This document shows, one piece after another, positions 1 through 12,275 of a DNA stretch of 64,000 nucleotides. The translations under genes were made by a program, and so were the position numbers. Source of the stretch: Isoetes taiwanensis (lineage: Eukaryota; Streptophyta; Lycopodiopsida; Isoetales; Isoetaceae); assembly GCA_021234155.1 (NCBI GenBank), contig JAJEKV010000062.1, forward strand, positions 8,451,408 to 8,515,407, in the 5' to 3' direction. How positions within the stretch are numbered: the stretch's first letter is position 1; every line of letters begins with the position of its first letter. The notes under the pieces are model-generated. The model was not told the origin of the DNA. It was given only the letters and a program-made list of their open reading frames with translations, and searched no databases.

Positions 1-531
1 ATATACGGAGTTCCCTTTGTAAAGAGTTATGAAGCTTCTAAGGGTGCCTTGACTGCAATTGAGGCCCTGACCGCTCTCAAAATTGGTATGACAAGCAGCT
101 TGCGAGGATTTCTTAGTCTCAAAGGTGTAGTGGAAGGCATTGGAGTGATGATCAAGGCATTATTTGTTTCAAAAGAGCTCTCTGTCCTTATTTTTAAGGG
201 TGTAAGTTTTAGCCATGGAATAATCAAAGCTTGTGCTATCATATCAGAGAAACGGAGATCTTTCAATATCTCCAAAGATGGCAAAAGAACTGAAGGTGTT
301 CTAGTGTCCTGTATGCAGTGTAAAAGGGAAAACTTTACGGTTCACCTTTGTGCATTTGGATCTTTACATATTCCTCTCTTGACTCCATCTTTTGATGTTC
401 ATCCACCATACTCTGATGTATTTTTAGGATCCCATGAGACTGGAGATTATCTTCTATATAGCTCAGAGATGCTGCTCTTTTGTGCGTCATCAAAGTGCTT
501 GGAGGCTTTCAGACAAGCGTCTGTAGGGTGA
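1..531 (+). other. open frame running in from the window edge, unrecognised
   Basis: Frame 1 is open from the first base to a stop at 529-531, about 176 codons with no break. It could be a terminal exon of a gene that starts before the window, or chance. I recognise no domain. The C-terminal half contains a few cysteines, including a CMQCKREN stretch, that do not form a known finger. The opposite strand also has an 85-codon frame here. The stretch ends just before the first LINE-related frame at 542, so it may also be LINE 5' sequence. Function unknown. Confidence 0.2.
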
Positions 532-541
532 CACCATATTC

Positions 542-1063
542 ATGGCAACTCCAGTGATAGAAGAGCCGGACGAGCCCTGCGTCCCTTCATCCAAACCCAC
601 AGATATGCATGTGGATGGTGCTGATACGCAGTCCCCTCTACCTAGCGCAGACATGGCAGCAAAACTTCTACTGGGAGAGTATATAGATGCCATTCCCAAT
701 CGCAGGCCAGATGACACTGGCAAAATTGACAGGTGCACACTGAAAAGAGAAGCGCGGGCAAAGTCTCGTGCAACAAGCATAGCTCGGCAGGCATATGACA
801 GATACTCTAGCCTAGCGGCAAGCCGTATCCGTGCTTCACCACCACCAAACCAGGTAGTTGAGGAGCACTGGAAACAGATTCAAGCAATGGCAGAGGGCAA
901 CAGAGCTCGAATTGCTTGCTTGGCGAGGAGGAAATGCTGGAGCCTCGCACCCAAATTGCTCAAGAGGCAACCGGCTCTTGAAAAACAACGTGTCCAAAGA
1001 TGGAGACCAGCGTCAAACACGGAAGATGGCCTTCGCCTAGTGCACTCTGAAGGCGAAGGATAA
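542..1063 (+). pseudogene. possible LINE ORF1 remnant
   Basis: A 173-codon open frame lies upstream of the endonuclease remnant. It is rich in Arg, Ala and Ser, with an acidic, Pro-rich N-terminus (about residues 1-30) and basic stretches such as LKREARAKSRA near residue 65. That composition is compatible with a nucleic-acid-binding ORF1 protein, but I see no CCHC knuckle or RRM. Position is the main support: it sits 5' of a recognisable endonuclease-RT remnant, in the same orientation. Frames from 1063 to 2300 are short and broken. Confidence 0.3.
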
Positions 1064-2319
1064 GAAGAGTCTTGCGACATGCGACCCGCGATAGATTCCT
1101 TGTACACCGCCATGGAAACCATGACACGGGACAAACAACGTATTGAGCAGAGACAATGGTAACCATCTCCGCCCGACCCGATCGAGGCCGAGGAGGCTGC
1201 TATCGCGGATGCGAAAAGTCCGTGTTGCTTTTGAAGAGAGCCAGTCACAACTGAGAGCCCTTCAAAGTAGGGTTGAAACACAAGAAGTGGGTGCAATGAA
1301 CCCTATCTTTGGACTCTCGCTGCGTAAACTGGAGCATAGCTCTGCAGCCCAAGATCGAAGAAGATCACGAGCCGAGGGCGACCATTCTTTGAACAAGGCA
1401 AGGGCCTCAATGCGAGGCACGCTCATGAGCAATTGCAACGGTGCATGCGTGAATTGACAAAGGCGGCAGAAATTTCAGCAGGAGCTAAGCTCCCGGCTTC
1501 AGGAAGGAGAGACCACTATACCTGCCACGGCAGTCCCACCTGCCCAAGAGCGTCTACTACTGCACCCCCAAGCCGCTCCATGCCACCCCCGCCCCAATGT
1601 AGGCCCCTGACCCTATGCCCCCGCCGACAGAAACAACTCTGTTGGGCGGGCGCAGGATTGACCCAATAAAATGAGAGAGCTCCAAGAGCCGAGGCGGAGA
1701 AGCCACAATGTGGTGGTGCGTGGCATTGTAAGAGGCGGGGAGGACCTCATTAACCGGCTCCAAATGTTGATTCTTGCTCGAATGACATTCCCGTGCGGTA
1801 AAACATTATTAGGGCGAGGCGCCATGGCGTCCGGCACCTGATCGCCCCACGCAGTGGTCACGTTCCAAGATGCAGCGATGCGCAAGTGAAAGCAACCATC
1901 TTGGCGCCGGGGTAGACGACTAAAGGAACTGCCACAGATGTTGACCGAGACCGATCCCGCCCAACAAAGAAGACCGCAGTAACGAAGTTGGCCAAAGTTA
2001 AAAGCATTCGCAGACATGGAGGAGCTGCGGGGGCCCGATTCGAGGCAAGATGCAAATTTTAGGCCGCCCGAATCTTTTTCACGAATCTTGCTAACCCTCC
2101 GGCTGACCTACGGCGGGCCATTGCTTCACCTTTCTGACCCCGCGCCTGCTCAAGTTGCCTCACCTTCATTTGCTCGCGCACATCTCATCTTTGCTCAAGT
2201 TGCCTCACCACCTGGCTGCTTTCGCACATCTCGGCTTCCATACGCCACCCCTTCTGCTGGCGCCCTTTGAATCCCCACTTGCTGCCCCGCCAACAAATAG
2301 GAATTGTGCCTCGCATGGT

Positions 2320-2778
2320 CTCCCCGGAATTGTCCGGGGCTTTCCATGGCGAAGGGAGATAGTCTCAACTCGGTTGCCACGGACATGGATCTCATCTTCC
2401 TCATGGAAACATGGGAGCATGCGGGACCGGGGATACCCCGACTTGCCGGGATACCGGCACTACTCAATCTTCAATGATTGCACAGAAAAGCGGGGGCATG
2501 GGGGTTGCACTGCTACTACCGAACATCCTTGGCGGTCAATCTCCTTGGTCCGGCGGACAAGCACAACCGGTACGTGGGTGCGTGTGCAAAACCGCGAAAG
2601 AGTGAGACCCCTCTTTGTAGCGACCGCTACTTTCCACATCGTAAAGCAACTTCTATCACACCCACTTCCGGATGTGGATAGGCTGGACCCCTATGTCGAT
2701 CTATATGATGACATACAAGAAGATAAGCGGTTGGGCAATGTCATACTCCTTGGAGACTTCAATGCGCTACAGGGGTAG
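2320..2778 (+). pseudogene. LINE endonuclease domain remnant
   Basis: The pieces are spread over several frames. The first corresponds to the WNCRGFPW start seen in copy 2 at 37.9 kb, followed by MDLIFLMETWEH and ending with the conserved endonuclease motif LLGDFNAL near 2749-2772. In LINE endonucleases this GDFN segment carries an active-site Asp/Asn pair, and the domain nicks target DNA before reverse transcription. At least three frameshifts separate the pieces, so no functional protein is possible. The stretch from 2780 to 3590 continues as fragments of the endonuclease-RT linker, without a long frame. Confidence 0.65.
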
Positions 2779-3589
2779 AACAACCCATGAGATTTGATCC
2801 CTTGATCGATGATATATTGCGATTCGTCCTGCGAGAAGGAGCTTGGCCACGGACATCGGATGACAATCAGTCCGCAGCGCTATGGTCGCCAGTTGCTTTT
2901 GCTCTGCTGCGGTATCTTTGACCCGGTAATCTGCAATGGATCGGCACAGTGGCCTTCCACCCCGCAAGAGCACTTGTAGGCGGGGAAAACCGGGGCGGAT
3001 CTAGTGTGGTGGACTATGTGTTGGCGCTGGCGGGGATATGCATGTCATCAAGCACTTTCGGTGGGAACAACTAATAGGGATGAAGAGATCGACTCGGACC
3101 ACTTACCACTTTACTTGAAGTTGGCTTGGCGGGGTTGTGCGAACCCGGTGCAACAACTCCTCACATGCCTCATTTGCGATTGGATTATGAACATGCAGGA
3201 GCTTATGCCCGGATGCTTATAGATGACTGGCAGAAATTTTGCAATATCCTACACTAGAGCAAAGCATGTGCGGGCCGGTGGGATGTGCTTAGGGCTAGCG
3301 GAGAGAGGTGCTTTGGGATAAGCCGCCCACGACCATGACCTCCGAGAACACAACCTTCCCACGTAATCAATGGTTTGATCGCGAGTGCAAGGAACACAAG
3401 CGGCTCCGCCAAGTCACAGACCACGCTTTACGCCCACATGCGGTCGGGACGATCACCGCATCTTCCTTAAAGCTAAGAAAGCCGGTACACATTCGGCGGC
3501 GCATCAAAGGGAAATGTTTTACCTCACGGCGTCATCCCGGGACCTTACGGCGAAGGGTTCTTAGAAAGCCGATACAGCCATTGGGGAAT

Positions 3590-4800
3590 ATCACCCCCGG
3601 CGGTGGAGGCAATACTTACAATGTACTATCACGACCCTCGGGGTGCACATGCGGCATTACCCTTGCAAGAAGGCCCAGTGCTGGAAATCCACAGATTCGG
3701 GACGTGGAACAAGGCTTACGGCGTCTTGCCAATGGGAAAGCCCCGGACTTGGATGGTATGCGCGGCGAAGCGCTTAAGTGGGTGGGGCGTCCATAATACC
3801 GGTGTTGACCGCCTTTGTTCAACAAGGCATTACAGAAGGCTTCCATTTGCAAGTGGACCAATAGCGAGTTGTTCCCATCTATAAGGCGGTGACCCACACC
3901 GCCCGACCAATTACCGAACAATCATGGTCGGTTCGGTGTTTGCAAAACTACTTGGCCGGGATTCTCGAAAGCAGCAGTTGATTCGGGGCCGGCAGAGGCA
4001 GAGAGGTGCGGGCCCTCACCCAAGGCGGGATTTAGACCGACACTCAACCATTGACCACATCTTCATGCCGCGAACTCGATTGAAGGCGGCAGAACCGCCA
4101 TCGGGATCTATATTGTTGCTTTGTGGATTTTTGCGAAGGCCTTTGACACCGTGCCTCGGGGAAAAACTATGGGCAAGACAGCTTAATTTGGGGGTTCCTG
4201 TAGATTTGCGAAATCAGCGATTAATGCGGGCTATATGAAAGATGCTCGGGTCGGTTGCAGCAGAACAAGCCAACCATTTGATAGTAGTATCGGGATTCGC
4301 GGGGATGCCCTCTCTCCCCAACATTGTTTGGGCTTTACATTGATCAATTGAGAGGCGGCTTTGCTGATAATGGGGGCGATGGAGCTCACCTTCTCTATCA
4401 GATCATCGGCCGGTTAATATATGCCGATGATGTGGACCTCCTAGCTTACACACCAGCAGACATGCAATGACATCTCGATGCCCGGACACATTCTCGCCAA
4501 GCGACCGATATCTTGGCGTCAACCCGCCAAGACTAAGGTGGTTTTCATATCATCTTCACGTCCACCGAGGGTCGCCTCCTTCAGTTACCAAGGCCAGAAT
4601 GTGGAAGTTGCATCCACATACAAGTATTTGGGAGTGGAGTTTCCTTCTACTATGCATTGGGACACATCCATACGACTACGAGTGACGGCAGGCTGGAAGG
4701 CACTATATGCAATGCAAAACAATAGTCATAGAGCGGAGTTGTATGATTGGGCCCATCACCACACACATTTAAGGTCTTAGTAGAGCCCGGCCCTTTTATA
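3590..4800 (+). pseudogene. LINE reverse transcriptase remnant
   Basis: RT blocks appear in order but in shifting frames. They are a GKAPDLDGM-like block near 3735-3765, an STIDHIF block near 4045-4065, an FAKAFDTVPR-equivalent near 4130-4160, a GCPLS-equivalent near 4300, and a YADDVDLLA block at about 4420-4446, the catalytic YADD box. Comparison with the same blocks in LINE copy 2 (36.5-35.8 kb, minus strand) confirms the order. The copy has many short indels relative to copy 2, often at CTG/CAG words. It is dead. Confidence 0.7.
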
Positions 4801-4804
4801 CGGG

Positions 4805-5500
4805 GTGGAAGTATGGGGCCCAGTAGTATCACTTGCTACTTGGAATGACTTGGAGCAGGTCCAGAAAGCCTTCTTAGTACGAGCACTAGGGGTGAAGTCC
4901 ACAGTCCCATATCAAATTCTACTGCAGGAGACAGGATTCTTGCCTCTTCAGAGGGCGGCCCTTGATCGCCACATTGTCTATTTTCAGAAGGTGGTCAATA
5001 TGGACGATGCTCGTCTCCCTAAACTAGCTTATATCATGGCAATGGGGGCCGCAGCGCCTCAAGGCCTCTTTGGAGGAAAAGAGAGCTCAATGGTTCGCTA
5101 GATGGAATGTGCGAGAGCACGTGTGCATACATGTGCAAGCGCAGGCAGATCGCCATAGCTTGAGGCAATATCTTGACGCTTGCTTCCTCAGCAAGCTTTG
5201 GGATGCCAATGCCCTTGAACATGTCAAGACAGCACACTATCAGCGCCACATAAATCCCACATTGGAACGAGGCCCGCAATGCTACTGCGTACCCACTTGC
5301 CCATGAAAAGCGCTTGAGACTCATTGCCTCCATTCGCGCGAGGGGCACATCATCTTGAATTGAGGCAGGCGGATGGATTGGTGAGCCACGCCATGACAAG
5401 GCTCTGTCATGCCTTTGCCAAATGGGAGTCATTGAGGATGAATCCCATACCCTTCAAAGTTGCCCAAAGATATGATCAAACCCGGATGCGCTTATGCCGA
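4805..5500 (+). pseudogene. LINE C-terminal region with Cys/His motif
   Basis: An open frame of 98 codons from 4805 continues the post-RT connection domain. It contains VWGPVVSLATW and LLQETGFLPLQRA, both also present in copy 2 on the minus strand at 35.5-35.7 kb. Further on, a broken frame around 5370-5470 reads C..C.MGVIEDESHTL..CP, the C-x-C-x-H-x-C motif found at the C-terminus of many plant LINE RT proteins. Its role in the family is thought to be RNA binding. Stops interrupt it. Confidence 0.6.
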
Positions 5501-5793
5501 AGTTGGTCGCCCCGCCAGCCGTTACATGTGACATTGAGCAAAGATCCCGTGCGGTCTTTGGGATCATACCGAAGGTTATGGACATGCGAGATCAGCTATG
5601 TCCTCGGGCACACACTTGACCTGTATATATACATTGATGTATACTTGTACAGTTTGACAGCATTCTTATTACTGCCACGGTTTTTCCCTCGAAAACCCTT
5701 CGGGGCGGGGGTTTTTTAACCCGGACAGTAATAAGTTTGTTGCGCTCCTTGTGGGTCCCATAGGCCGATTGGCCTCAGTGGACGATAAAAAAT

Positions 5794-5817
5794 CATTCTC
5801 ATTCTCATTCTCATTCT
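5794..5817 (+). repeat. (CATTCT)4 LINE 3' tail
   Basis: Four perfect CATTCT hexamers follow an A-rich run. They mark the 3' end of LINE copy 1; short tandem tails replace poly(A) in several LINE clades. Confidence 0.8.
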
Positions 5818-6857
5818 TATCAATTCAGGGCATTGAAATTCGTTGATAAGGAAATTTCAACAATACAGCAAAACCGTCAAATTGGGTATGTAAATGATCA
5901 ATACTTTATCTGCTTTTCATGACACTTGCACTCCTCTTTGGATTGGGTTCTGTCAGTAGCAGGCTATTGATAATTGTTGGAATTTATCTCATTCTTCTAG
6001 GTCTCAAGAGCGATCAATTCCTACTTGAATGTTTAGTGTTTTAAGAACTTTAGGATTCATGACCTGGAGATGAGTCAATAGTTGTTAGGATTCATGACCT
6101 GGAGATGAGTTAATGGTTGTTAGGATTCATGACCTGGAGATGAGTTGATAGTTATGTGCTGAATTTGCATTACTGGATTTTTTTATATCAGCACTGTTGT
6201 TATGTGGGTGGCGATGACGATGTCATTTCTGATGGTTACATGGGATTCATATTAAAGCAAAACTGCAGTCAGTGAATTCTTTCTTGCAGAAATTTTCACA
6301 TGCTTAAGAAATAGCCCACCAGTGGTCGCTGATACATGCTTACAAGTAAGTATGCTAGCCCTCCTATGTTTTTGATAGGTGACATTGTACTTATCACTTT
6401 ATTTATCTTGCAGTTTTGGAACGTTGGCGCGCAGGCCTTCTTATGATAAGTTTTCGCATTTTCTCTGAGGCAGCATTTTTTAAGCCTTTGCATGTCTTGA
6501 GGCGTCTATTTGAGGCTCATGTCCACAAACACAACTTCTTAAGAATCCACAGGTGAAATAAGAATGGGGCAAATATCTATCATGGCAATATCTGAATGAA
6601 TGATGACTTGACTTATCAAAGCTATAATACATTGGAAGCATACATATAAAAATGGAATAAAGTGCAGTACCTTAAAGGTGAAGTTTTGTAAAATTATTTG
6701 AGTAGAACCCGTCCCCAACCCCAAAACAAGTGTAAAACTGTAAAAGTGGTAACAAGTGTAAAACTATAAAAGTGGTATTCTGTACAACTCTTCCAGCAGC
6801 GCAACAGATAGCTTGTCGTAGCTGTGATAGGTTCTAAGATTCACACAAATTAACACA
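5818..6857. other. non-coding stretch with a 35-bp triplicate
   Basis: No gene is seen. A 35-bp unit containing GGATTCATGACCTGGAGATG occurs three times head to tail from 6052, 6087 and 6122 with a few base differences. The rest is AT-rich and has no long frame. Confidence 0.7.
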
Positions 6858-7377
6858 AACTAACTGCACGTAGATAAACACATAAGTACTATTATAATAT
6901 TAATTAACACAAATTAACACAAACTATTACATCTAACAATTTTAAATTAAAATCCCCCTTAAACCCCCTTTGGTTTGGGTGCATATTCACACGGGGGGTT
7001 ACTCCGGGCAACGAGAGCTGTCGGATGGGCATATTTGCCCTTTATTCCAAGATCTGGACCGTACATAGCGATCCTCATTTGTGGGGTATGCATGTACAAG
7101 TTTTTATATACTGTATATTAAGGTTTGTAAAATACTAGAAGGTTTGAGAGAATGTACTTAATGGTGTTAATTTTGTACATGTATTGTAAATATATTTTGG
7201 GGGCTCTCGCTGCCCTACGTAACCCCCCGTGTGAATATGCACCCAAACCAAAGGGGGTTTAACGGGGATTTTAATTTAAAATTGTTAGATGTAATAGTTT
7301 GTGTTAATTTATGTTAATTAATATTATAATAGATCTTAAAAAAAAAATTGGGCCCGTTTATCTATGTGCAGTTAGTT
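6858..7377. mobile_element. foldback element with long inverted arms (copy 1)
   Basis: The two ends are inverted copies of each other over about 190 bp. They start with AACTAACTGCAC, pass through a CCCTTAAACCCCC block and reach CACGGGGGGTTAC on the left, with the reverse complement on the right (7216-7377). The centre is about 130 bp of unrelated AT-rich DNA. A 3-bp ACA flanks both ends and may be the target duplication. The left arm has a short tandem of AACACAAATT. There is no coding capacity, so it is a foldback or MITE-type element mobilised in trans. Two relatives lie at 9936 and 12904. Confidence 0.75.
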
Positions 7378-7986
7378 ACACGTTGATCAAATTGTTAAAG
7401 AATACAATTTTGCATATATAAAACACAAGTATTTAGAAAACCATTCTTATTCTCGTCCTTGCCAAACTTCAAATTTACTAGTTACTCTCTTTGCCAAACT
7501 TCCACCCCTTACTCCAAAACTATAGCGTTGTACAATGTCAAAATAAAGGATGCCACTCCCAAGGTAAACAAACCAGTATTGCATTGAACAATACCACACC
7601 CAAGGTAAAAAATCCACTATCGCGTTGATAATCAAGGGCACTTATAGCTTCATCCAACAAAAGTATGCATGCATGTTATCATGGAAAGCATTACAATCCA
7701 TAATATATTCTTCATATATATGTTATCAAACATTGCACGGGCATCCTGCAGAGCTCCAGGTTTACCATAAATCTGAGCAAGCTAGTTTTTTAAGAACCTA
7801 TCTCAGCCTAATCATTGATGTAAACTTTGATCATGAATAGTAGAAAAAGTGCTATACAGAAAAAAATTTGAGATAGCATTACATTTACAATCAGGCTCCA
7901 CGGTTGAGGCTAGCATTGAAACCACCAGTAAAATACCTTATAGTAAAATACCTTATGTTTTAAAATACCTTATGTTTGGTGATGTC
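7378..7986. other. non-coding AT-rich stretch
   Basis: No gene is seen. There is a short direct repeat of AAATACCTTATG near 7930-7975, just outside the WRNIP1-like fragment. Confidence 0.6.
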
Positions 7987-8240
7987 TTAGGCAGTAAATA
8001 GTTGCATGGCAGTCAAGTATATAGGACTCATGCCATCTCCAAGCATCCTGGCAAGCCAATATATGGCTGTATTAACATCAGAATCATTCATGGCTTTTTT
8101 CAGTGCATCAAATAATCTGCTTTCTGAATCATCTATTTTACTTGCATCTTCCCTACAGCAGATCCTAGATCGATATAAAGCTTCTTGAATATCAGCCAGA
8201 GTGGCAGAGATACTTGTTTTCGCGTACTGTGGCACCATGC
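7987..8240 (-). pseudogene. RarA/MGS1/WRNIP1-type AAA+ ATPase fragment
   Basis: Minus-strand reading from about 8225 down gives LADIQEALYRSR, then LFDALKKAMNDSDVNTAIYWLARML followed by SPIYL. This matches the conserved segment after the AAA+ core of RarA/WRNIP1 proteins. There an E/DAL..S.RGSD..AALYWLARML..G.DPLY segment lies in the C-terminal helical region used in tetramerisation. The family acts at stalled replication forks. Only about 75 residues are present. The match stops abruptly after YL, where the family normally continues with ARRL, and the Walker motifs are absent from the neighbourhood. It is a captured or orphaned fragment rather than a gene. A 133-codon frame contains it, but its N-terminal half shows no similarity. 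Confidence 0.65.
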
Positions 8241-9935
8241 CATTGCCATTACCTATAAGGAGACTCCGACATGGAAGAAAATGCTGCTCAATCTGTCTAC
8301 CGACATCCCAAGGCTCAAGGTGGATACATATCTGAATTTGCGAAGTTTTCTGATAGAGACATGTGTAGAGACCACGTTGCAAAGGCAAACAGAAAAATCA
8401 GGGGCCTTCAACTTCGGAATGGTCCAGTCCGCATCCCATTTTGGACCTCGAAGCATAGAAGACATCATAAAGCAGTTAAAAAATATAACTCTGCATAATC
8501 CTTTATTGTCTTTTCTAGATGCTGCCATATCCCTGTAGAAGCATTGAGTTTCTCAAATCAATCCAATTTGCATTACAACATAAAATATATTAGAGAGGAA
8601 GAAGCGTGCATGCAAGAAAATACCTAGAAAGAAGGAGCATGACTTGTTGCGATCAGACAGAACTTTTTTGCAGATAGAAAACTGTTGCCAGCAATTCAAA
8701 GAGAAATAATGCAAATCTCTTCATGGTCGTCTACAGAAACCTTTCCAGTGTAAACGACCTTGCTCAGGATGCTTAGTACAATCGACCCTTATTTACAGGA
8801 GAAATGAGCATTTCCAAAAACATACTTCCAGTCTCGGTTTCACCAAAGAATCCAGCCCAAGGCACTTTCGAATCATTCTCTGCTCAAACAGAGGTCTCGG
8901 CTTCGCCAAGGTTCACAGCCCACAGTTTCGACCCATCTCTGTTCTCTGCTCAATCAAACAGCGATCTCAAATTCACTCTCGGGCTGACCAATCTGCATCC
9001 AAATACGCAGTACAGAAAACTTCAGTTTCAGCCTTCTTTTCCGCCCACAGATGGTTCTCTAATCCTTACCCATTTGATACCAAAACAGGCATCTTCACTG
9101 GGGGTTTCGCAGGGGCACGGTCTGGTACATACGAAATTTCTGGGAAATATGCTAACAAGTTCACACGGGAACAAATCGGGACTCTGCCTTTTTCCTTTTG
9201 CCCTGCAAAAATTGTAAACGAATTCTTTCTAAGAATGTCACATTAATCTTACCCGATAACTAAGAGACTTACTCTTGCCGCTGCAACTCGGGTCCTGTAG
9301 AATCAATTAGGGAAAAGTGGAACGGTTTGAAGATTTTGGCATCGAATTTCTGATCGCAAAATGTAGCATCCACCCTGAGGCAAAATGTAGCATCCACCCT
9401 GATTGGCGACCACTGCTTAAAATGTGACAAAAAGGACTTACAGTTTCATAAGTCCAGATGCCGTCTTAGGATGAGTCAAGACTTCCCAGCTCCATGAAAA
9501 TCGATCTCAGAACTCATGCAACGTAATTCTTTCTTCTGCAACCCGTCTAATCCCTCCATGGTTCTGCCATAGCGAAACTGCCATGGAGCTCCTGGAAGCC
9601 AAAAAAATATTTCGTGAACTCCCAAAGGAGCTGCGCTGCTTAATCTGCCCTAATCCGAAACCTGGCTTGATCTACCCAAAGGACGGAATCCGAAGCACCC
9701 TAATTCTAGGAGAACCCTAAAGTGACAGCTCTCGAGCCTTGCATGCTATATTACAAAGTTTTTTTTTTTCAAGGAGTTAAACCATTGTCTAAATGCCATA
9801 AAAAACAATGAAAGCATATGCGCACTCTAGATGTACGCATTAGTACATCAATTGAAATACACCACAAAATCAAAGCAAAACCTTAGTGAAAAGCGTACAA
9901 AAATACAAAAGTAACCCCCTGTTATTATGCTACAT
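8241..9935. other. non-coding stretch with one unrecognised frame (8804-9217)
   Basis: No recognised gene. A 137-codon plus-strand frame at 8804-9217 is built on a roughly 65-bp degenerate direct repeat (TCTCGGYTTC...TTCTCTGCTCAA occurs twice), so it is probably repeat-derived. A 19-bp word AATGTAGCATCCACCCTGA is duplicated at about 9361 and 9385. The block 9755-9935 is similar to 12655-12890, which precedes the third foldback element. Confidence 0.4.
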
Positions 9936-10363
9936 TATTAACACAAACCATTGCATTTGACACATTTAAATTAAAATCCCCCTTAAACCCCCTTTGGTTT
10001 GGGTGCATATTCACACGGGGGGTTACTTCGGGCAGCGAGAGCCTCAAAAAATTTACAATACATGTACAAAATTAACACCATTAAGTACGTCCTCTCAAAC
10101 CTTATAGTATTTTGCAAACCTTAATATACAGTATACAAAAACTTGTACATGCATACCCCACAAACGAGGATCGCTATGTACGGTCCAGATCTTGGAATAA
10201 AGGGAAAATATGCCCATCCGACAGCTCTCGTTGCCCGAAGTAACCCCCCGTGTGAATATGCACCCAAACCAAAGGGGGTTTAAGGGGGATTTTAATTTAA
10301 ATGTGTCAAATGCAATGGTTTGTGTTAATAATGTTAGTTTTGTGTTAATGGTTTGTGTTAAGT
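9936..10363. mobile_element. foldback element with long inverted arms (copy 2)
   Basis: The arms run from TTAACACAAACCATTGCATT at the left through the CCCTTAAACCCCC block to GGGGGGTTACTTCGGGCA. The same sequence is inverted at 10217-10330. The right side is followed by two more TGTGTTAA words, to 10363. The spacer of about 170 bp is related to that of copy 1, including a stretch around GTACGGTCCAGATCTTGGAA, but is inverted relative to it. Non-coding. Confidence 0.75.
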
Positions 10364-11984
10364 AAAAAAAATTTTGGCCCCTTCGGGGCCTTAAGGATGG
10401 TGTAGGGGTGTATTACCTAATACTTTAATGATGAATGGTATATCATAACCTCACAAATCTAACAAACTAGAGGTGCTCAAATTATGGAAACGAAAACATT
10501 GCATAGAATTAGACATATAATATTAATACCAATGTATAATATTATACAATACAACAATTCAGCACTGGCAGAGCCATCACCTTTTGTTGTTTTTTTTTTC
10601 AAGATTACGTACAATAATATTTTTTTACAAAATAGAGAGTAATTCGTTCTAATTTATTTTTACCTAGGACGGCCTCTTTTTTTTGTTTCCCTCCTCAGAC
10701 ATTGCTTTTTGTCGCAGAATTGCAATCTGAGTAAATAAAACATGAATAAGGTTAGTGATAACACCACCAAAGTCATTCATACACATGTCCATCTTTGTTA
10801 TAGGGCTAAGATGCATGATTAAGATTATGCATAATTATTCTAGTTTTATGAAGATCAGCTCGCAATTGCTCAAAATGTGATGATTGTTCAGTTTCCAAGA
10901 AGAAGCCGCAGAAGCTTTACCAATGCCAATATGCTGGCACAGCATTTTCTGCAGTTAAAACCTTCCAGCCTGGAGTGATTCGTTTGCAGATACACACCTT
11001 AACATTGTCACAGATACCATTTTTCATGCATATACAATACCATTGTTCTGTGTGCTAGAAAGCTTCAGATATTGCAGTAAGGCACAGGTGGACATGATTT
11101 CTTGTCATTGCTAAAATGCATTTATGGAATCAAGAACATCAGTGGGATCTTTTCTGTGTGCTGAAATGTGTTGATGAATCCAGTTGTGAGAGGAGGTGAT
11201 AGCATCATCAATATGCACTTGACTGCTAACCAACCATACTGACAAAAGCATGTCAACCAAAGTTGTTGAAGAGACATCTTCTGCCAGTATACTTGTTGTA
11301 GACCTATTAACACTTCTATTAACACTTTGCTGGATTTTTCTAAGGAAGATCAATTGGACTTTGTGTCCGCCCTGCATTCCAGTGTCAATGGGCACTAAAT
11401 CGGCTATTTACAGACCATTTCTAGATGTAAGCAAACTATTTAAATCAAATCCGGCCCATAATTCTTTGTCTGGACGAATGTGGGGCAGAACATACAGCTT
11501 CGGGTGCATACATATGCCTATGGTTGATAGACATATGCCTATGGCCTAAGAAATCCAAAATTTCGTTGAAAGAGCCATGGATTCAGCAATAAAAATGCAG
11601 GAATTTGTTTGTAATTCTTATGGCAGACTGAGAAGCCCAAGAACTATGCCAATTTATTTGAATAGGCCCAAAAATTTGTCTTCTGAATAAAAACATACCT
11701 GGGAGTTGTGTGTTGCTTTCTCTCCTCTGGGCTTCCTCGGTCCAAAATGGCTTTGCCAGTTCCTTGGGCGTGCATCCATAGAGTATGCTTGTGGTAAACT
11801 GTGGCGGCTCGAAGAGCTTGCCAATCCTAGTCTCGGCAGGGGCAGAGGCTACCTTTCAAGATATGGGTTCGTGTCAGAGCCAGGCTTCTGAAAAAGCTGA
11901 TGCAAAAAACAACGGCACTACAGAGGCCACAAAACCAAAGCTTCTCCTGCTGGCCTAGTGTGCCTCTTCCGGATTCTTTTGGTC
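10364..11984. other. non-coding stretch, short unrecognised frames
   Basis: No recognised gene. A small hairpin GGCCCCTTCGGGGCC occurs at 10376-10390. Frames at 11111-11395 (minus) and 11250-11549 (plus) overlap each other and match nothing I know. The next fragment, of argininosuccinate lyase, starts near 11985 on the minus strand. Confidence 0.4.
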
Positions 11985-12275
11985 ACAGGGAGATAGCAAA
12001 CCTGAAGTCTGACTATGCTCGACACTAACTGATCAACAGCATTTCGACACCACAATCGCACATCTGTGACTACTTGATCATTGGACCGACTTCTTGATGT
12101 ATAAATTTTTTTGGCAGCTTCACCCACCATTTCAATAAGAGCAGCTTCTATATTCCTATGTACGTCTTCTCTGTCAGATCTCCAGATGAACTTTCCCTCT
12201 TCAATTTGATTCTCGACCATATCAAGCCCCTCTAAAATCTTGATGATCTCCTCCTCGTTAATAGCTTCGCCCTGC
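11985..12275 (-). pseudogene. argininosuccinate lyase fragment
   Basis: The minus strand encodes a 136-codon frame (11918-12328). Its middle reads ILEGLDMVENQIEEGKF, then WRSDREDVHRNIEAALIE, then KKIYTSRSRSNDQVVTD and LWCRNAVDQL. This is the N-terminal catalytic-domain region of argininosuccinate lyase, the last enzyme of arginine synthesis. It includes the DREDVH.NIE segment and the TARSRNDQ substrate-binding loop. An extra Ser sits in that loop (SRSRSNDQ), which would be expected to harm substrate binding. The LWGGRF N-terminus is missing upstream, and the rest of the roughly 450-residue enzyme is missing downstream. It is an isolated fragment next to a foldback element. Confidence 0.8.

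Larger units (their letters stand above)
542..5817 (+). mobile_element. decayed LINE retrotransposon, copy 1
   Basis: This is a non-LTR retrotransposon remnant on the plus strand. In order it has an ORF1-like basic frame, an apurinic-type endonuclease remnant around 2330-2778, a reverse transcriptase around 3590-4800, a C-terminal Cys/His segment around 5370-5470, and a hexamer tail (CATTCT)4 at 5794-5817. Many stops and frameshifts interrupt every domain. The second LINE (35040-37930, minus strand) is the same family: both share the endonuclease start around MDLIFLMETWEHAG and the RT and connection regions. The left border is uncertain; 542 is only where the first LINE-like frame begins. Confidence 0.75.

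Noticed and set aside
5690-5720. Hairpin AAAACCC...GGGTTTT as a terminator
   Set aside because: It lies in LINE 3' sequence and is imperfect; rho-independent terminators do not apply to this genome.
11700-11891. Plus-strand frame with GKLWRLEELA as the argininosuccinate lyase N-terminus
   Set aside because: The resemblance to LWGGRFEE is superficial, and the strand is opposite to the clear lyase fragment.
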